From positions 62,001 through 126,000 of the forward strand of contig CAZUMW010000003.1 in the NCBI GenBank assembly GCA_964621615.1: 64,000 bases of DNA. Reading direction: 5' to 3'. The position numbers were made by a program, and so were the translations under genes. The first letter of the stretch is position 1. Every line of letters starts with the position of its first letter. Positions 25,036-32,721 of this stretch are shown here, piece by piece. The notes under the pieces were generated by a model that saw nothing but the letters and a program-made list of their open reading frames with translations, did no database searches and was not told the origin of the DNA. The DNA is from CAZUMW01 sp964621615. GTDB lineage: Bacteria > Desulfobacterota > WTBG01 > CAIYCZ01 > CAIRTM01.

Positions 25036-27342
25036 TTAACCAGCGTTGGTAAAAGCGAGCCACTGACGATTTTCGATAACAAGAATATCCCCGATAATGC
25101 GGGGGATAAACTGCCACAGCAGGTTGTCCCCTATCCTGAGCCCGCACTGTTCGCCGCTTTTTTCAATGGGCATGACGGAGCGCTCTTTGCCGTTTTTGTC
25201 TTCCACAACAAGCAGGACGCCGCCGTTTTTATGTCTGGCTGAGATGTATACATTGCTGTCCATGGGAACTTTGGCGCCGTCCGGAACGGCATCTCCCGCA
25301 CCAATTTTTATGCATAAGACAGTGCTCCGGTAAAAACGCTGCTCTGCTTTGAGCCGGGCGGGCTCGATGCGGGCATAGTATGCATTGACATTTTTGTTCC
25401 ACAGCACGGGTCCGGCGGTGTCGTGTATGCCCGATATTGCTGAGAGAATCTGATCGGAGGGGGGCAGCGGTTTCGGGAAAACGGTGCGAACCGGCTCGAT
25501 GTAGTTGTATACAGGCCAGCCGGTTTCAGCTGATACCCATCCGCAGCCTGAGATCCAGAACTGGGGGCGTGCAGCGCCCTCAACGCTCATCACGATACGT
25601 GCCGGTATGCCTGCGGCGCGCGCAAGGGCACACACAAGGCGGGCTTTTTCGCGGCGAATAGCTTTTCGACCGGCAAGGACCGCTGCCGCATCACGGTCAG
25701 CACGAAGGGATGCGGTTTGTCCGCCGGGCGTTTTCTTTTGCACGTGGGCTTCCGGGGCCCGCTCGAGAAATATGTGCTGAATCCGGGGCGAATATATAAT
25801 ATCCCGGACTGTCTTGTACATATCGTGCTCTGAGCCGGGGCGGATAATATGCGGCAGCAGATTTTGAACCGCGGGCGAGCTGGCGGGAATGTGCGTGCCC
25901 GGCTGTGTAAACTGCTGCAGCTCCGGGGGCAGCGGGTCGGGAAAGGGGTGGGCTGCTTTGTCCGGACAGGGCGGGCCGGGGGTGCCGGCTTCTGCAGCGC
26001 CTGCGGTAAGATACAGTGCTTTGTCGATTTGTGAGGTGAAATGAATTTTGCGATTTCCCCAGCGGCTGCCGGAAATGTAATAGTTGAGATTTTTGAAATC
26101 AAAATCCTCGCCTGTCCACAGCGCCGAGTAGAACCACGATGTTATCCCGGATACGGCAGAGGGCAAAAACAGTGAAAGCCCTGCAGGCTGATCGCTTTGA
26201 TCAATATTTTTCCATATTAATCCCGCGCTGAAATGCCGTGGTGATGCGGGGGCGGGAAGGCTCTCCCCGCCATACTGCCGAGCTCCGGCGTTTACGCCGT
26301 GCGCCGTGCTTATGCGGCACAGGCCGGCGGTGGTGCCCGCCCAGACGCCGCCCTGATTGTCCAGCGTCAGGTCATTGATGTTATTCTCCGGCAGCGCTGA
26401 ATTGTGTTTGTCAAACCGTGTCCACATGCCGAAGCCGTCGAGCTTAAACAGCCCGCCCCCTCTGGTGCCGATCCATTTATTGCCCGCGCTGTCGATTTCT
26501 ATTGCCGAGGGAACCGATCCGCTCAGCGGGCTGTTTCTCTGAGTGAAAGACATCCAGTTCTGTCCGTCAAAGACGCTTATGCCGCTTGGGGTTACCATCC
26601 ACAATTTATTCGGCGGCTCTTCTGCTATATCGGTTATTTCATTTGCGATAAGGCCAGAATTCCCGGATGAAAAGTTTATCCAGGTTTTTTCGCGGGTAAA
26701 GCAGCTGACGCCGCGGCTCTTCGAGCCGAACCAGAGATCCCCGTTTCGGTCGGCGTATATGGACAGCACATATCTGCTGCACAGCCCCTCCGACACGGTG
26801 TGGGTGGTCCAGTTGAACTCGCTGTCGATACAGCACACGCCGCGGCCCCACACCGACACCCAGATGGTGTTTTCGCTGTCTATAAAAATCGACGGGACAG
26901 TGTTCCCCGGCAGCGGGCTGTTTGCTGCCGTCAGTGTGGTGAGTTCGCCTTTCCGGTCAAGAACGGCGAGCCCGCGGTCAGTGGCAAACCAGATTTTGCC
27001 GTATGAAAAATCGGTTTTGTGCTGTTTGCCGATATGTGTAAATTCCACGCCGTGTATAACAGGGCTGCCGTGAGCGGCGGCAAGCGGATATGGTGAAATA
27101 ATACCGCCGCTTTGCTCAATAATATTCAGGGCAGAGCCTTCGGCGGTTTCGGTGCTTTTTGCAGATGCCCAGACGTAGCCTCCCGGATCGACCGACAAAG
27201 CCGTAATATGGTCAGAGGACAGGCCGCTGTCCCGGGTGTAAACCTCCCAGCCGTTCGTATAGGCGTGGCAGCGGCACATCTGCGCCGGAAAGAGTGCAGC
27301 AGTCAGCAGTATGGTGAGTGCAAAAAAAAGCTGTTTTTTCAT
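25036..27342 (-). CDS. Exported two-component-regulator-propeller protein with transglutaminase-like C-terminal region
   Basis: 768 aa with a signal peptide (MKKQLFFALTILLTAALFPA). Residues ~35-350 contain at least five propeller repeats of the Reg_prop type (NTIWVSVWGRGVCCIDSE, GDLWFGSKSRGVSCF, NKWIGTRGGGLFKL, GGVWAGTTAGLCRI). Around residues 600-650, KARLVCALARAAGIPARIV is followed by WISGCGWVSAETGWPVYNY, resembling the Cys helix and Trp strand of transglutaminase-like peptidases. The usual His of (H)xW is not visible, so activity is doubtful. No kinase domain follows, unlike hybrid sensors with such propellers. It is probably a periplasmic binding or scaffold protein. Confidence 0.8.
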   Translation of the reverse strand: MKKQLFFALTILLTAALFPAQMCRCHAYTNGWEVYTRDSGLSSDHITALSVDPGGYVWASAKSTETAEGSALNIIEQSGGIISPYPLAAAHGSPVIHGVEFTHIGKQHKTDFSYGKIWFATDRGLAVLDRKGELTTLTAANSPLPGNTVPSIFIDSENTIWVSVWGRGVCCIDSEFNWTTHTVSEGLCSRYVLSIYADRNGDLWFGSKSRGVSCFTREKTWINFSSGNSGLIANEITDIAEEPPNKLWMVTPSGISVFDGQNWMSFTQRNSPLSGSVPSAIEIDSAGNKWIGTRGGGLFKLDGFGMWTRFDKHNSALPENNINDLTLDNQGGVWAGTTAGLCRISTAHGVNAGARQYGGESLPAPASPRHFSAGLIWKNIDQSDQPAGLSLFLPSAVSGITSWFYSALWTGEDFDFKNLNYYISGSRWGNRKIHFTSQIDKALYLTAGAAEAGTPGPPCPDKAAHPFPDPLPPELQQFTQPGTHIPASSPAVQNLLPHIIRPGSEHDMYKTVRDIIYSPRIQHIFLERAPEAHVQKKTPGGQTASLRADRDAAAVLAGRKAIRREKARLVCALARAAGIPARIVMSVEGAARPQFWISGCGWVSAETGWPVYNYIEPVRTVFPKPLPPSDQILSAISGIHDTAGPVLWNKNVNAYYARIEPARLKAEQRFYRSTVLCIKIGAGDAVPDGAKVPMDSNVYISARHKNGGVLLVVEDKNGKERSVMPIEKSGEQCGLRIGDNLLWQFIPRIIGDILVIENRQWLAFTNAG

Positions 27343-27403
27343 AGCGGAATACTTATACCATACAGTGTTTTGTGCCGGGAATCAATGGCTTTTCAGAGCG
27401 GGG

Positions 27404-28606
27404 TCAGGCAGGCTGTGCCGGTTTGAGGCGGCTTTTAAGGCGGGAGATCAGCTCCGGGATAACCTCTGAAAAATTCCCGACAATAGCCATATGGGCGAAC
27501 TCAAAAATTGGTGCATGCGGGTCGCTGTTGATCGCCACTATCATTTCGGCATTCTGCATTCCGGCAACGTGCTGGACGGCACCGGATATGCCGCAGGCAA
27601 TGTAAAGCCGGGGACGCACTGTCTTTCCTGTTTGCCCCACCTGGTGCTCGTGCCCGATCCACCCCATATCGACCGCAGCCCGGGAAGCGCCAACCTGTCC
27701 TGAAAGCAGCTCGGCAAGCTCGTGCAAACGATCAAACTGTTTCGGTGCGCCCAGGCCCCGCCCCCCTGCCACAATAACGTCCGCTTTTTCCAGAGAAACA
27801 CTATGCTTTATGTGAGGGATAATTTTTTCCAGTTGAATGCGGCTGTCTGAATCCTCCTCTTGAGCGTCGACAGCGATGGTTTCGCCGGTATTGCCGGGAA
27901 GGGGGCAGGGCTTCATGACCCCCGGCCGCACCGTTGCCATTTGCGGCCGGTGGCGCGGTGTGGTAATGGTTGCCATTATGTTTCCGCCGAAAGCGGGCCG
28001 CGTCTGCAGAAGGGCGCCGCTGTCCGGGTCGATTTCCAGGCCCGTACAGTCAGCCGTCAGCCCGGTTCTGAACCTGTTTGCAATACGGGGAGCAAGCTCC
28101 CGCCCGGCCGCGGTTGCGCCCAGAAGCACTATGGAGGGCTTGTGCTGTGAGATGAGCGAGGAGATAATGCGCTCATATGGAATCAGGCGGTACTGCATTA
28201 AAAAGGGCGAATCGGCTATAAAAACCCGGTCGGCGCCGTACCCGACAAGCTGTTCGGCCCGTTTCGTGACATCATGACCGAGCAGCACGGCGGTTACGGA
28301 GCACCGGTCTGTCTCGGCAAGCAGCCTGGCTTTGCCCAGCAGCTCGAGGGTCACCGGCTGGATTTCGCCGCAGCGCTGCTCGGCGACAACCCATATACCG
28401 GTATAGTTATCGAGGCCGGGGGAGTTCGCGGGCAGCCGCTCTGTGCTTATAATGGCCCCGGCTTTGCATACAGCTATACACGCGCCACAGCCGGTACACT
28501 GTTCTGTCAGGACGGGAACACCGTTATCAACTCGTATGCCACCGAAAAGACAGGCCTTTTCGCACAGTTTACAGCCTATGCAGCGCTCGGAAATGAGCTC
28601 TATCAT
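27404..28606 (-). CDS. etfA: Electron transfer flavoprotein alpha subunit with N-terminal 2[4Fe-4S] ferredoxin domain
   Basis: 400 aa. Residues 1-55 are a ferredoxin domain (Cys9/12/15/19 and Cys37/40/43/47). The rest is EtfA: GIWVVAEQRCGEIQPVTLEL at the start of the core, and the FAD loop ISGAVQHVAGMQNAEMIVAI ... DPHAPIFEFAHMAIVGN. This fusion is known from CarE of the electron-bifurcating caffeyl-CoA reductase. The gene lies 69 bp after etfB in the order acyl-CoA dehydrogenase, etfB, etfA, as in carCDE. It likely passes electrons between NADH, acyl-CoA dehydrogenase and ferredoxin. The 3' neighbour on the same strand, the region to 27404, has no visible terminator. Confidence 0.95.
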   Translation of the reverse strand: MIELISERCIGCKLCEKACLFGGIRVDNGVPVLTEQCTGCGACIAVCKAGAIISTERLPANSPGLDNYTGIWVVAEQRCGEIQPVTLELLGKARLLAETDRCSVTAVLLGHDVTKRAEQLVGYGADRVFIADSPFLMQYRLIPYERIISSLISQHKPSIVLLGATAAGRELAPRIANRFRTGLTADCTGLEIDPDSGALLQTRPAFGGNIMATITTPRHRPQMATVRPGVMKPCPLPGNTGETIAVDAQEEDSDSRIQLEKIIPHIKHSVSLEKADVIVAGGRGLGAPKQFDRLHELAELLSGQVGASRAAVDMGWIGHEHQVGQTGKTVRPRLYIACGISGAVQHVAGMQNAEMIVAINSDPHAPIFEFAHMAIVGNFSEVIPELISRLKSRLKPAQPA

Positions 28607-28675
28607 GAAAGAATCCCCGATCCTGATACACCGGAAGCGTGCAGCACGATATTGACCATTCGAGTTGCTAAGCCC

Positions 28676-29473
28676 TTATTGCAGTAAATGCATATCTTTT
28701 AGCCGCTCCATGAGCGTTGACGCCACGTGGGACGGAGGCCCTGAAAGGCGCTCGCCTTTTGCGCGCGCTTCAGGGGCGAATACTTTCTTTACGCCGGTTG
28801 GTGAGGCGCGAAGCCCAAGCATGGTTTCGGGTATCTGCAGCTCGCTGTGACCCCAGACGCTGATAGCGCTTTCGCTGCAGGCGCGCTCAATATGATACAG
28901 GGAGCAATACCGCGGCTGATTGACCCCGCCGGTAACCGTTATAAGTGCAGGGGGGTCAACCTTAAGAAGCTCTGAATGCTCGTCCTGAGCCCTTTTGACC
29001 GTAAATCGGTTCCCGTCAAAGGCAATGTCCTCTGCGCAGGTAATCTGAGGCAGGTCGAGAAACCCGGCAAGCTGGGGGCCTACCTGGGCCGTATCCCCGT
29101 CTATGGCCTGACGCCCGCACAGTATGAGGTCGGGAATCCCGAGCTTCATGATCGCCCGGGAAAGTGTAAATGCGGTAATAAGTGTGTCTGAGCCTGCAAA
29201 CGCCCGGTCCGTAAGAAGGACGGCGCGGTCGGCGCCCATTGCGAGCAGCTCCTGCAGTATGCTGTCAGCCTGAGGAGGACCCATGGTGACGGCTGTCACT
29301 GTGCCGCCGTGGATATCCCGGAGCTGCAGGGCCGCTTCAGCGGCATTTCTGTCGTCCGGGTTCAGAATGCTTGGAACCCCTTCTCGCAGAAGGGTGCCTG
29401 TCTTCGGATCGATCCTGACCTCGCTGGTGTCAGGTACCTGCTTTGCCGTAACGATAATGGAGAGCTCACCCAT
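28676..29473 (-). CDS. etfB: Electron transfer flavoprotein beta subunit
   Basis: 265 aa. Typical start (SIIVTAKQVPDTSEVRIDPK) and NPDDRNAAEAALQL. The stretch LILCGRQAIDGDTAQVGPQL has GDTAQVGP, the version of this loop seen in EtfB of anaerobic NADH-using, often bifurcating, complexes; aerobic forms generally have DDxNQTGQ. It starts 14 bp after the acyl-CoA dehydrogenase stop, so the two are co-transcribed. Assignment of bifurcation is inference from the loop and the ferredoxin-fused EtfA. Confidence 0.95.
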   Translation of the reverse strand: MGELSIIVTAKQVPDTSEVRIDPKTGTLLREGVPSILNPDDRNAAEAALQLRDIHGGTVTAVTMGPPQADSILQELLAMGADRAVLLTDRAFAGSDTLITAFTLSRAIMKLGIPDLILCGRQAIDGDTAQVGPQLAGFLDLPQITCAEDIAFDGNRFTVKRAQDEHSELLKVDPPALITVTGGVNQPRYCSLYHIERACSESAISVWGHSELQIPETMLGLRASPTGVKKVFAPEARAKGERLSGPPSHVASTLMERLKDMHLLQ

Positions 29474-29487
29474 GGCATGACACCCGG

Positions 29488-30627
29488 TTACGTGATGAGA
29501 TTTCTGGCAATGATAAGCCGCTGAATTTCAGATGTGCCCTCATATACTTCGATAACCTTTGCATCCCGGAAGCACCGCTCAACGTCATAGTCCTTCATGC
29601 AGCCGTAGCCCCCGTGAATCTGGACGGCTTTCGTGGCCGTGCGCATAGCCGTTTCCGAGGCATAGAGCTTTGCCATGGATCCTTCCCGGACAAAGGGTCG
29701 ACCCCTGTCTTTGAGCTCCGCTGCCCGGAGCACAAGAAAGCGGGCGGCTTCGATGTGCGTTGCCATATCGGCCAGCATCCACTGAATTCCCTGGAACCGG
29801 CCGATCGGCTTTCCGAACTGCCTGCGGTCTTTGCTGTATGTAAGACAGGCATCAAGAGCGCACTCGGCAACCCCGAGCGCTTGGGCGGCAACGCCGACCC
29901 GTCCGAACCCGAGCGATTGCAGCGCGGTGCTGAGCCCTGTGCCCTCATCGCCGAGCATGTTGTCTGCCGGAATGCTGCAGTGGTCAAAAATGAGCTCACA
30001 GGTATCTGATGCACGAATGCCAAGCTTGTTCTCGCGCGTGCCGACCCGGAACCCCTCAAAGGCTTTTTCAACGATAAAGGCGGTGATGCCTTTGCCTTTT
30101 GCGCTTTGGTCCGTACAGGCCATGACGATAACGATGTCGGCAGTGGACCCGTTCGTTATAAATGTTTTTGTTCCGCTGAGAACGTAGCTGTTTCCGGATT
30201 TGCGCGCCGCAGTTTCTATTGAAGAGGGGTCCGATCCGGCACCAGCCTCGGTGAGGGCAAAGGCGCCGAGCTTTCTGCCGCGTGCAAGGTCAGGCAGATA
30301 GCGCTTTTTCTGACTTTCGGTGCCAAGCTCGTATATGGGAGAGGCGCACACGGAATTATGTACGCTGACGATTATTGCCGTGGATGCGCACGCTCTGGCG
30401 AGCGCTTCAATAATCAATACATAGCATATGCTGTCCAGGCCCGCTCCGCCATATTCTTTGGGGATGCTGATTCCCATGAAGCCGAGCTCGGCCAGCTTGG
30501 CGATCGCTTCGCGGGGGAACTCGCTGTGCTCATCACGGTGATTTGCATACGGTGCCAGCTCGGTGCGCGCAAAGTCTACAGCGCTCTTTTGTGCCATCTT
30601 TTGCTGTCTTGTGAGCTCAAAGTCCAT
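29488..30627 (-). CDS. Acyl-CoA dehydrogenase (short-chain/butyryl-CoA type)
   Basis: 379 aa, normal length. Motifs: GGAGLDSICYVLIIEALARA, FALTEAGAGSDPSSIET, GTKTFITNGSTADI, FGKPIGRFQGIQWMLADM, and the C-terminal catalytic base in VIEVYEGTSEIQRLIIARN (Glu of YEGTSE). It catalyses FAD-dependent oxidation of acyl-CoA to enoyl-CoA or the reverse, with Etf as redox partner. First gene of acd-etfB-etfA. An intrinsic terminator ends only ~27 bp before the ATG, leaving no obvious room for a separate promoter, and no clear ribosome site is seen. Confidence 0.95.
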   Translation of the reverse strand: MDFELTRQQKMAQKSAVDFARTELAPYANHRDEHSEFPREAIAKLAELGFMGISIPKEYGGAGLDSICYVLIIEALARACASTAIIVSVHNSVCASPIYELGTESQKKRYLPDLARGRKLGAFALTEAGAGSDPSSIETAARKSGNSYVLSGTKTFITNGSTADIVIVMACTDQSAKGKGITAFIVEKAFEGFRVGTRENKLGIRASDTCELIFDHCSIPADNMLGDEGTGLSTALQSLGFGRVGVAAQALGVAECALDACLTYSKDRRQFGKPIGRFQGIQWMLADMATHIEAARFLVLRAAELKDRGRPFVREGSMAKLYASETAMRTATKAVQIHGGYGCMKDYDVERCFRDAKVIEVYEGTSEIQRLIIARNLIT

Positions 30628-30653
30628 AACGAGAATGCGCAGGCTGTCCGGTG

Positions 30654-30686
30654 CAAAAAAAGCTGATCCGGTTTGTGGATCAGCTC
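30654..30686 (-). terminator. Rho-independent terminator between the HDOD gene and the acyl-CoA dehydrogenase operon
   Basis: On the minus strand AGCTGATCC, a 7-nt loop and GGATCAGCT are followed by a run of seven T. The stem is a perfect 9 bp (30661-30669 with 30677-30685). It follows the HDOD gene by ~90 bp and immediately precedes acd, so it could also act as an attenuator. Confidence 0.88.
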
Positions 30687-30772
30687 GCCAGTTGATTTCA
30701 CGGTATGGGCAGCACCCGTGTGCCGCTTAATACCAAAGAGTGCAGCCCGCCCGGCACAACAGGCCGGGAGCG

Positions 30773-31801
30773 CTACATGGTCCCGACTGTTTTTTCAACA
30801 TACTCGGCTGAAGCGGCCATAAGCTCGCTTATCTGGGTGCCGTCCAGCTCAAGGGATTCCATAGCCCTTTCATCAATTTCATACATCATGCCGTCCATGC
30901 CTGCGCCGATACCGCTCATCAGCGCAATCGCATCAGCTGCATGAACAATATAGATCAGATCGTTTGTCTGGCCGGCGGATGGCTTGTGATGGTACTGTAT
31001 AGCCCCGATAAGCCGTTTCGGTATATGCCATTTTTCGCAAACGGCGGCGGCAATTGTTCCGTGATCAAACCCCAGAAGCGTTTTTTCCGCGTCCAGGAAA
31101 GAATTGTTGCCGTTTTTCATGAAATCCATGAACTCCTGCTTGCGCTCGGTGATATACTGATCAAGTATCAGCTTTCCGCAATCGTGAATAAGCCCGGCGG
31201 AAAAAGCGTCATCGGCAAGATCGGGCTTTTTCCTGTTCGCCAGCTCTCGCGCTCCGGCAGCCACTGCAAGCGAATGCTGCCACAGATCGCCCGAGCTCTG
31301 TCCATATCCCTTGAGCTCTTTTCCCAGAAGGCTTGAGGCGCAGGCCAGAGTGAGCAGCTCATTCAGGGTTTTCATGCCAAGCACTACCGAGGCGTGTTGA
31401 ATTGAGGTGACCGTTCCCATAACGCCGTAAAAGGACGAGTTGGCGAGCTTCAGCACCCTGGCAGCGATTGCCTGGTCGGTCTCGATAATTTTTGCCAGAT
31501 CAGAAAAGCTGGCATTTTCATCTGCGGTAAGCTTGCGGGCTTTTTCGGCTACCTGCGGCATGGGGGGGAGATCGCTTATTGTGCGCAAAATCCTTTTTTT
31601 CAGCTGCTCTCCATGCGGCCCTGACGGTGCATGCTGCTGCGGCTCGGCACCGGGGGCGGCCGGCTGCGCAGGCTCCTTCAGGTCAATCTCTATTTTTCCC
31701 TTGCAGGACGGGCAGGGGAATGAAACATGAGCCCCGAATTTTTTTATACGCTCTTCAGGGATATCATACGATTTATTGCAGTGCGGGCAGACTATTTTCA
31801 T
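30773..31801 (-). CDS. HDOD-domain protein with N-terminal zinc ribbon
   Basis: 342 aa. Residues 1-40 are an MJ0042-type zinc finger (CPHCNKSYDIPEE ... CPSCKGKIEI). A Pro/Ala-rich linker leads to an HDOD domain (~70-330): LPPMPQVAEKARKLTADENA, LAKIIETDQAIAARVLKLAN, AFSAGLIHDCGKLILDQY, GFDHGTIAAAVCEKWHIPK. HDOD proteins are non-catalytic signalling scaffolds tied to chemotaxis, motility or c-di-GMP. It follows the CheD-like gene on the same strand but has its own promoter overlapping that gene's end. The zinc ribbon is common in this group in delta-type bacteria. Confidence 0.9.
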   Translation of the reverse strand: MKIVCPHCNKSYDIPEERIKKFGAHVSFPCPSCKGKIEIDLKEPAQPAAPGAEPQQHAPSGPHGEQLKKRILRTISDLPPMPQVAEKARKLTADENASFSDLAKIIETDQAIAARVLKLANSSFYGVMGTVTSIQHASVVLGMKTLNELLTLACASSLLGKELKGYGQSSGDLWQHSLAVAAGARELANRKKPDLADDAFSAGLIHDCGKLILDQYITERKQEFMDFMKNGNNSFLDAEKTLLGFDHGTIAAAVCEKWHIPKRLIGAIQYHHKPSAGQTNDLIYIVHAADAIALMSGIGAGMDGMMYEIDERAMESLELDGTQISELMAASAEYVEKTVGTM

Positions 31802-31835
31802 AAAAACCCCATGCGTAAATGGTTATGTATTGTGT

Positions 31836-31864
31836 ATTATAGAGACAATTGCCGCATCAGTCAA
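31836..31864 (-). promoter_or_regulatory. Sigma-70 promoter of the HDOD gene
   Basis: TTGACT (31859-31864), 17-bp spacer, TATAAT (31836-31841) on the minus strand. The -35 box overlaps the stop codon of the CheD-like gene; the HDOD ATG is ~35 bp downstream. Confidence 0.78.
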
Positions 31865-32294
31865 TTTTGATTTTTCCGGCGTCAACGTTGAGCATCATGG
31901 TTCGAATGCACGATCCGCCGGTTTGCTCAAGCTTTATGGCCAAGTGCTCTTGTGCCAAAGCCTCCTTGACCGTCAGCAGCAGCTTTGAGCCCATCTCCCC
32001 CCGCTGAGGCATATTCATCATCGATGCACCGCCGGCAACCGCAACCGAAAAGGGCGGCACTGCACTTTGCTGGCTGAGCTGTTTCATTGCGTAAGGGATT
32101 ACGGTGTTTGCATAATACTCGGGGTTTGCAGACTGGATAGCGGGAGACTGTGCTCTGAGCACGTGCATTCCAGCGGCAATTTTCTTTGCGCTGTTATAGA
32201 TAATAATACCGACCCCCGCACCGATCCGATCAATTTTCATAAGGCCTTCGGATACCATAAACAATTTCATGGGGATGACGAGCGTTTCCTTCAT
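31857..32294 (-). CDS. CheD-like protein without catalytic cysteine
   Basis: 145 aa. The overall pattern matches CheD, the receptor glutamine deamidase: an early strand pair, H in AAGMHVL (His44), YYANTVIPYAMKQL, VAGGASMMNMPQRGEMGSKL and the closing GGSCIRTMMLNVDAGKI (GGxxxRxxxFxxxxGxV). In CheD the nucleophile sits in LGSCV; here the same place reads IGAGVGIII, so Ser-Cys is Ala-Gly (residues 26-27) and deamidation is not expected. It could bind a CheC/CheX-like partner or receptor as a scaffold. A promoter lies ~45 bp upstream, and an HDOD gene follows. Confidence 0.75.
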   Translation of the reverse strand: MKETLVIPMKLFMVSEGLMKIDRIGAGVGIIIYNSAKKIAAGMHVLRAQSPAIQSANPEYYANTVIPYAMKQLSQQSAVPPFSVAVAGGASMMNMPQRGEMGSKLLLTVKEALAQEHLAIKLEQTGGSCIRTMMLNVDAGKIKID

Positions 32295-32336
32295 GGGTCA
32301 CCGGTGTGTGAAAAGCAGGATACTATTGTGTGCAAA

Positions 32337-32365
32337 AGCATACCACTGGTACCCTCCAATGTCAA
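32337..32365 (-). promoter_or_regulatory. Sigma-70-like promoter of the CheD-like gene
   Basis: TTGACA (32360-32365), 17-bp spacer, TATGCT (32337-32342) on the minus strand, 43 bp before the ATG at 32294. Confidence 0.65.
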
Positions 32366-32401
32366 TTTTACCAAATGCGGATTTTTTATATACTCTCTAA
32401 G

Positions 32402-32684
32402 CAAACGTGTCCAAAATAAATGAAAGCATTGAGCAAAAGCCGGTTCGGTCGGGCGCTGCGCAGCCGCCGCCGAATAAAACCTTACTTCATGGACGGCCCG
32501 ATGCTGCTGCGTGTAACTACGCAGCAGGCATTGTGCAGGGATTGTCCCGGGCAGCACCGTACTCCGGGCCGTGTGTGTACTGAAATATCACGGCACATGC
32601 CGCTGCATAACCTTTTGAACGTGTTGCGGGGGCTGTGAAGAGCCCCGCCCGAACCGGCTTCGTGAATTATTATGGACACTACTG
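32402..32684 (+). mobile_element. MITE copy A (283 bp, terminal inverted repeats, 9-bp target duplication)
   Basis: The left end CAAACGTGTCCAAAATAA and the inverted right end CAGTAGTGTCCATAATAA match at 14 of 18 positions. It is flanked by CTCTCTAAG (32393-32401) and ATCTCTGAG (32685-32693), a 9-bp duplication with two changes. The inside holds a subterminal inverted repeat (AGCCGGTTCGG ... CCGAACCGGCT) and a perfect hairpin CTGCTGCGT-GTAACT-ACGCAGCAG. There is no transposase. A second copy in the same orientation lies at 34830-35113, with ~20 differences by eye. Confidence 0.88.
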
Positions 32685-32721
32685 ATCTCTGAGCCGGGGA
32701 GAATATGCATCGCGGACAGCG

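Noticed and set aside
24732..25082. 116-codon minus-strand frame downstream of the propeller gene
   Set aside because: It overlaps the end of the propeller gene in another frame, has no ribosome site and no recognisable family.
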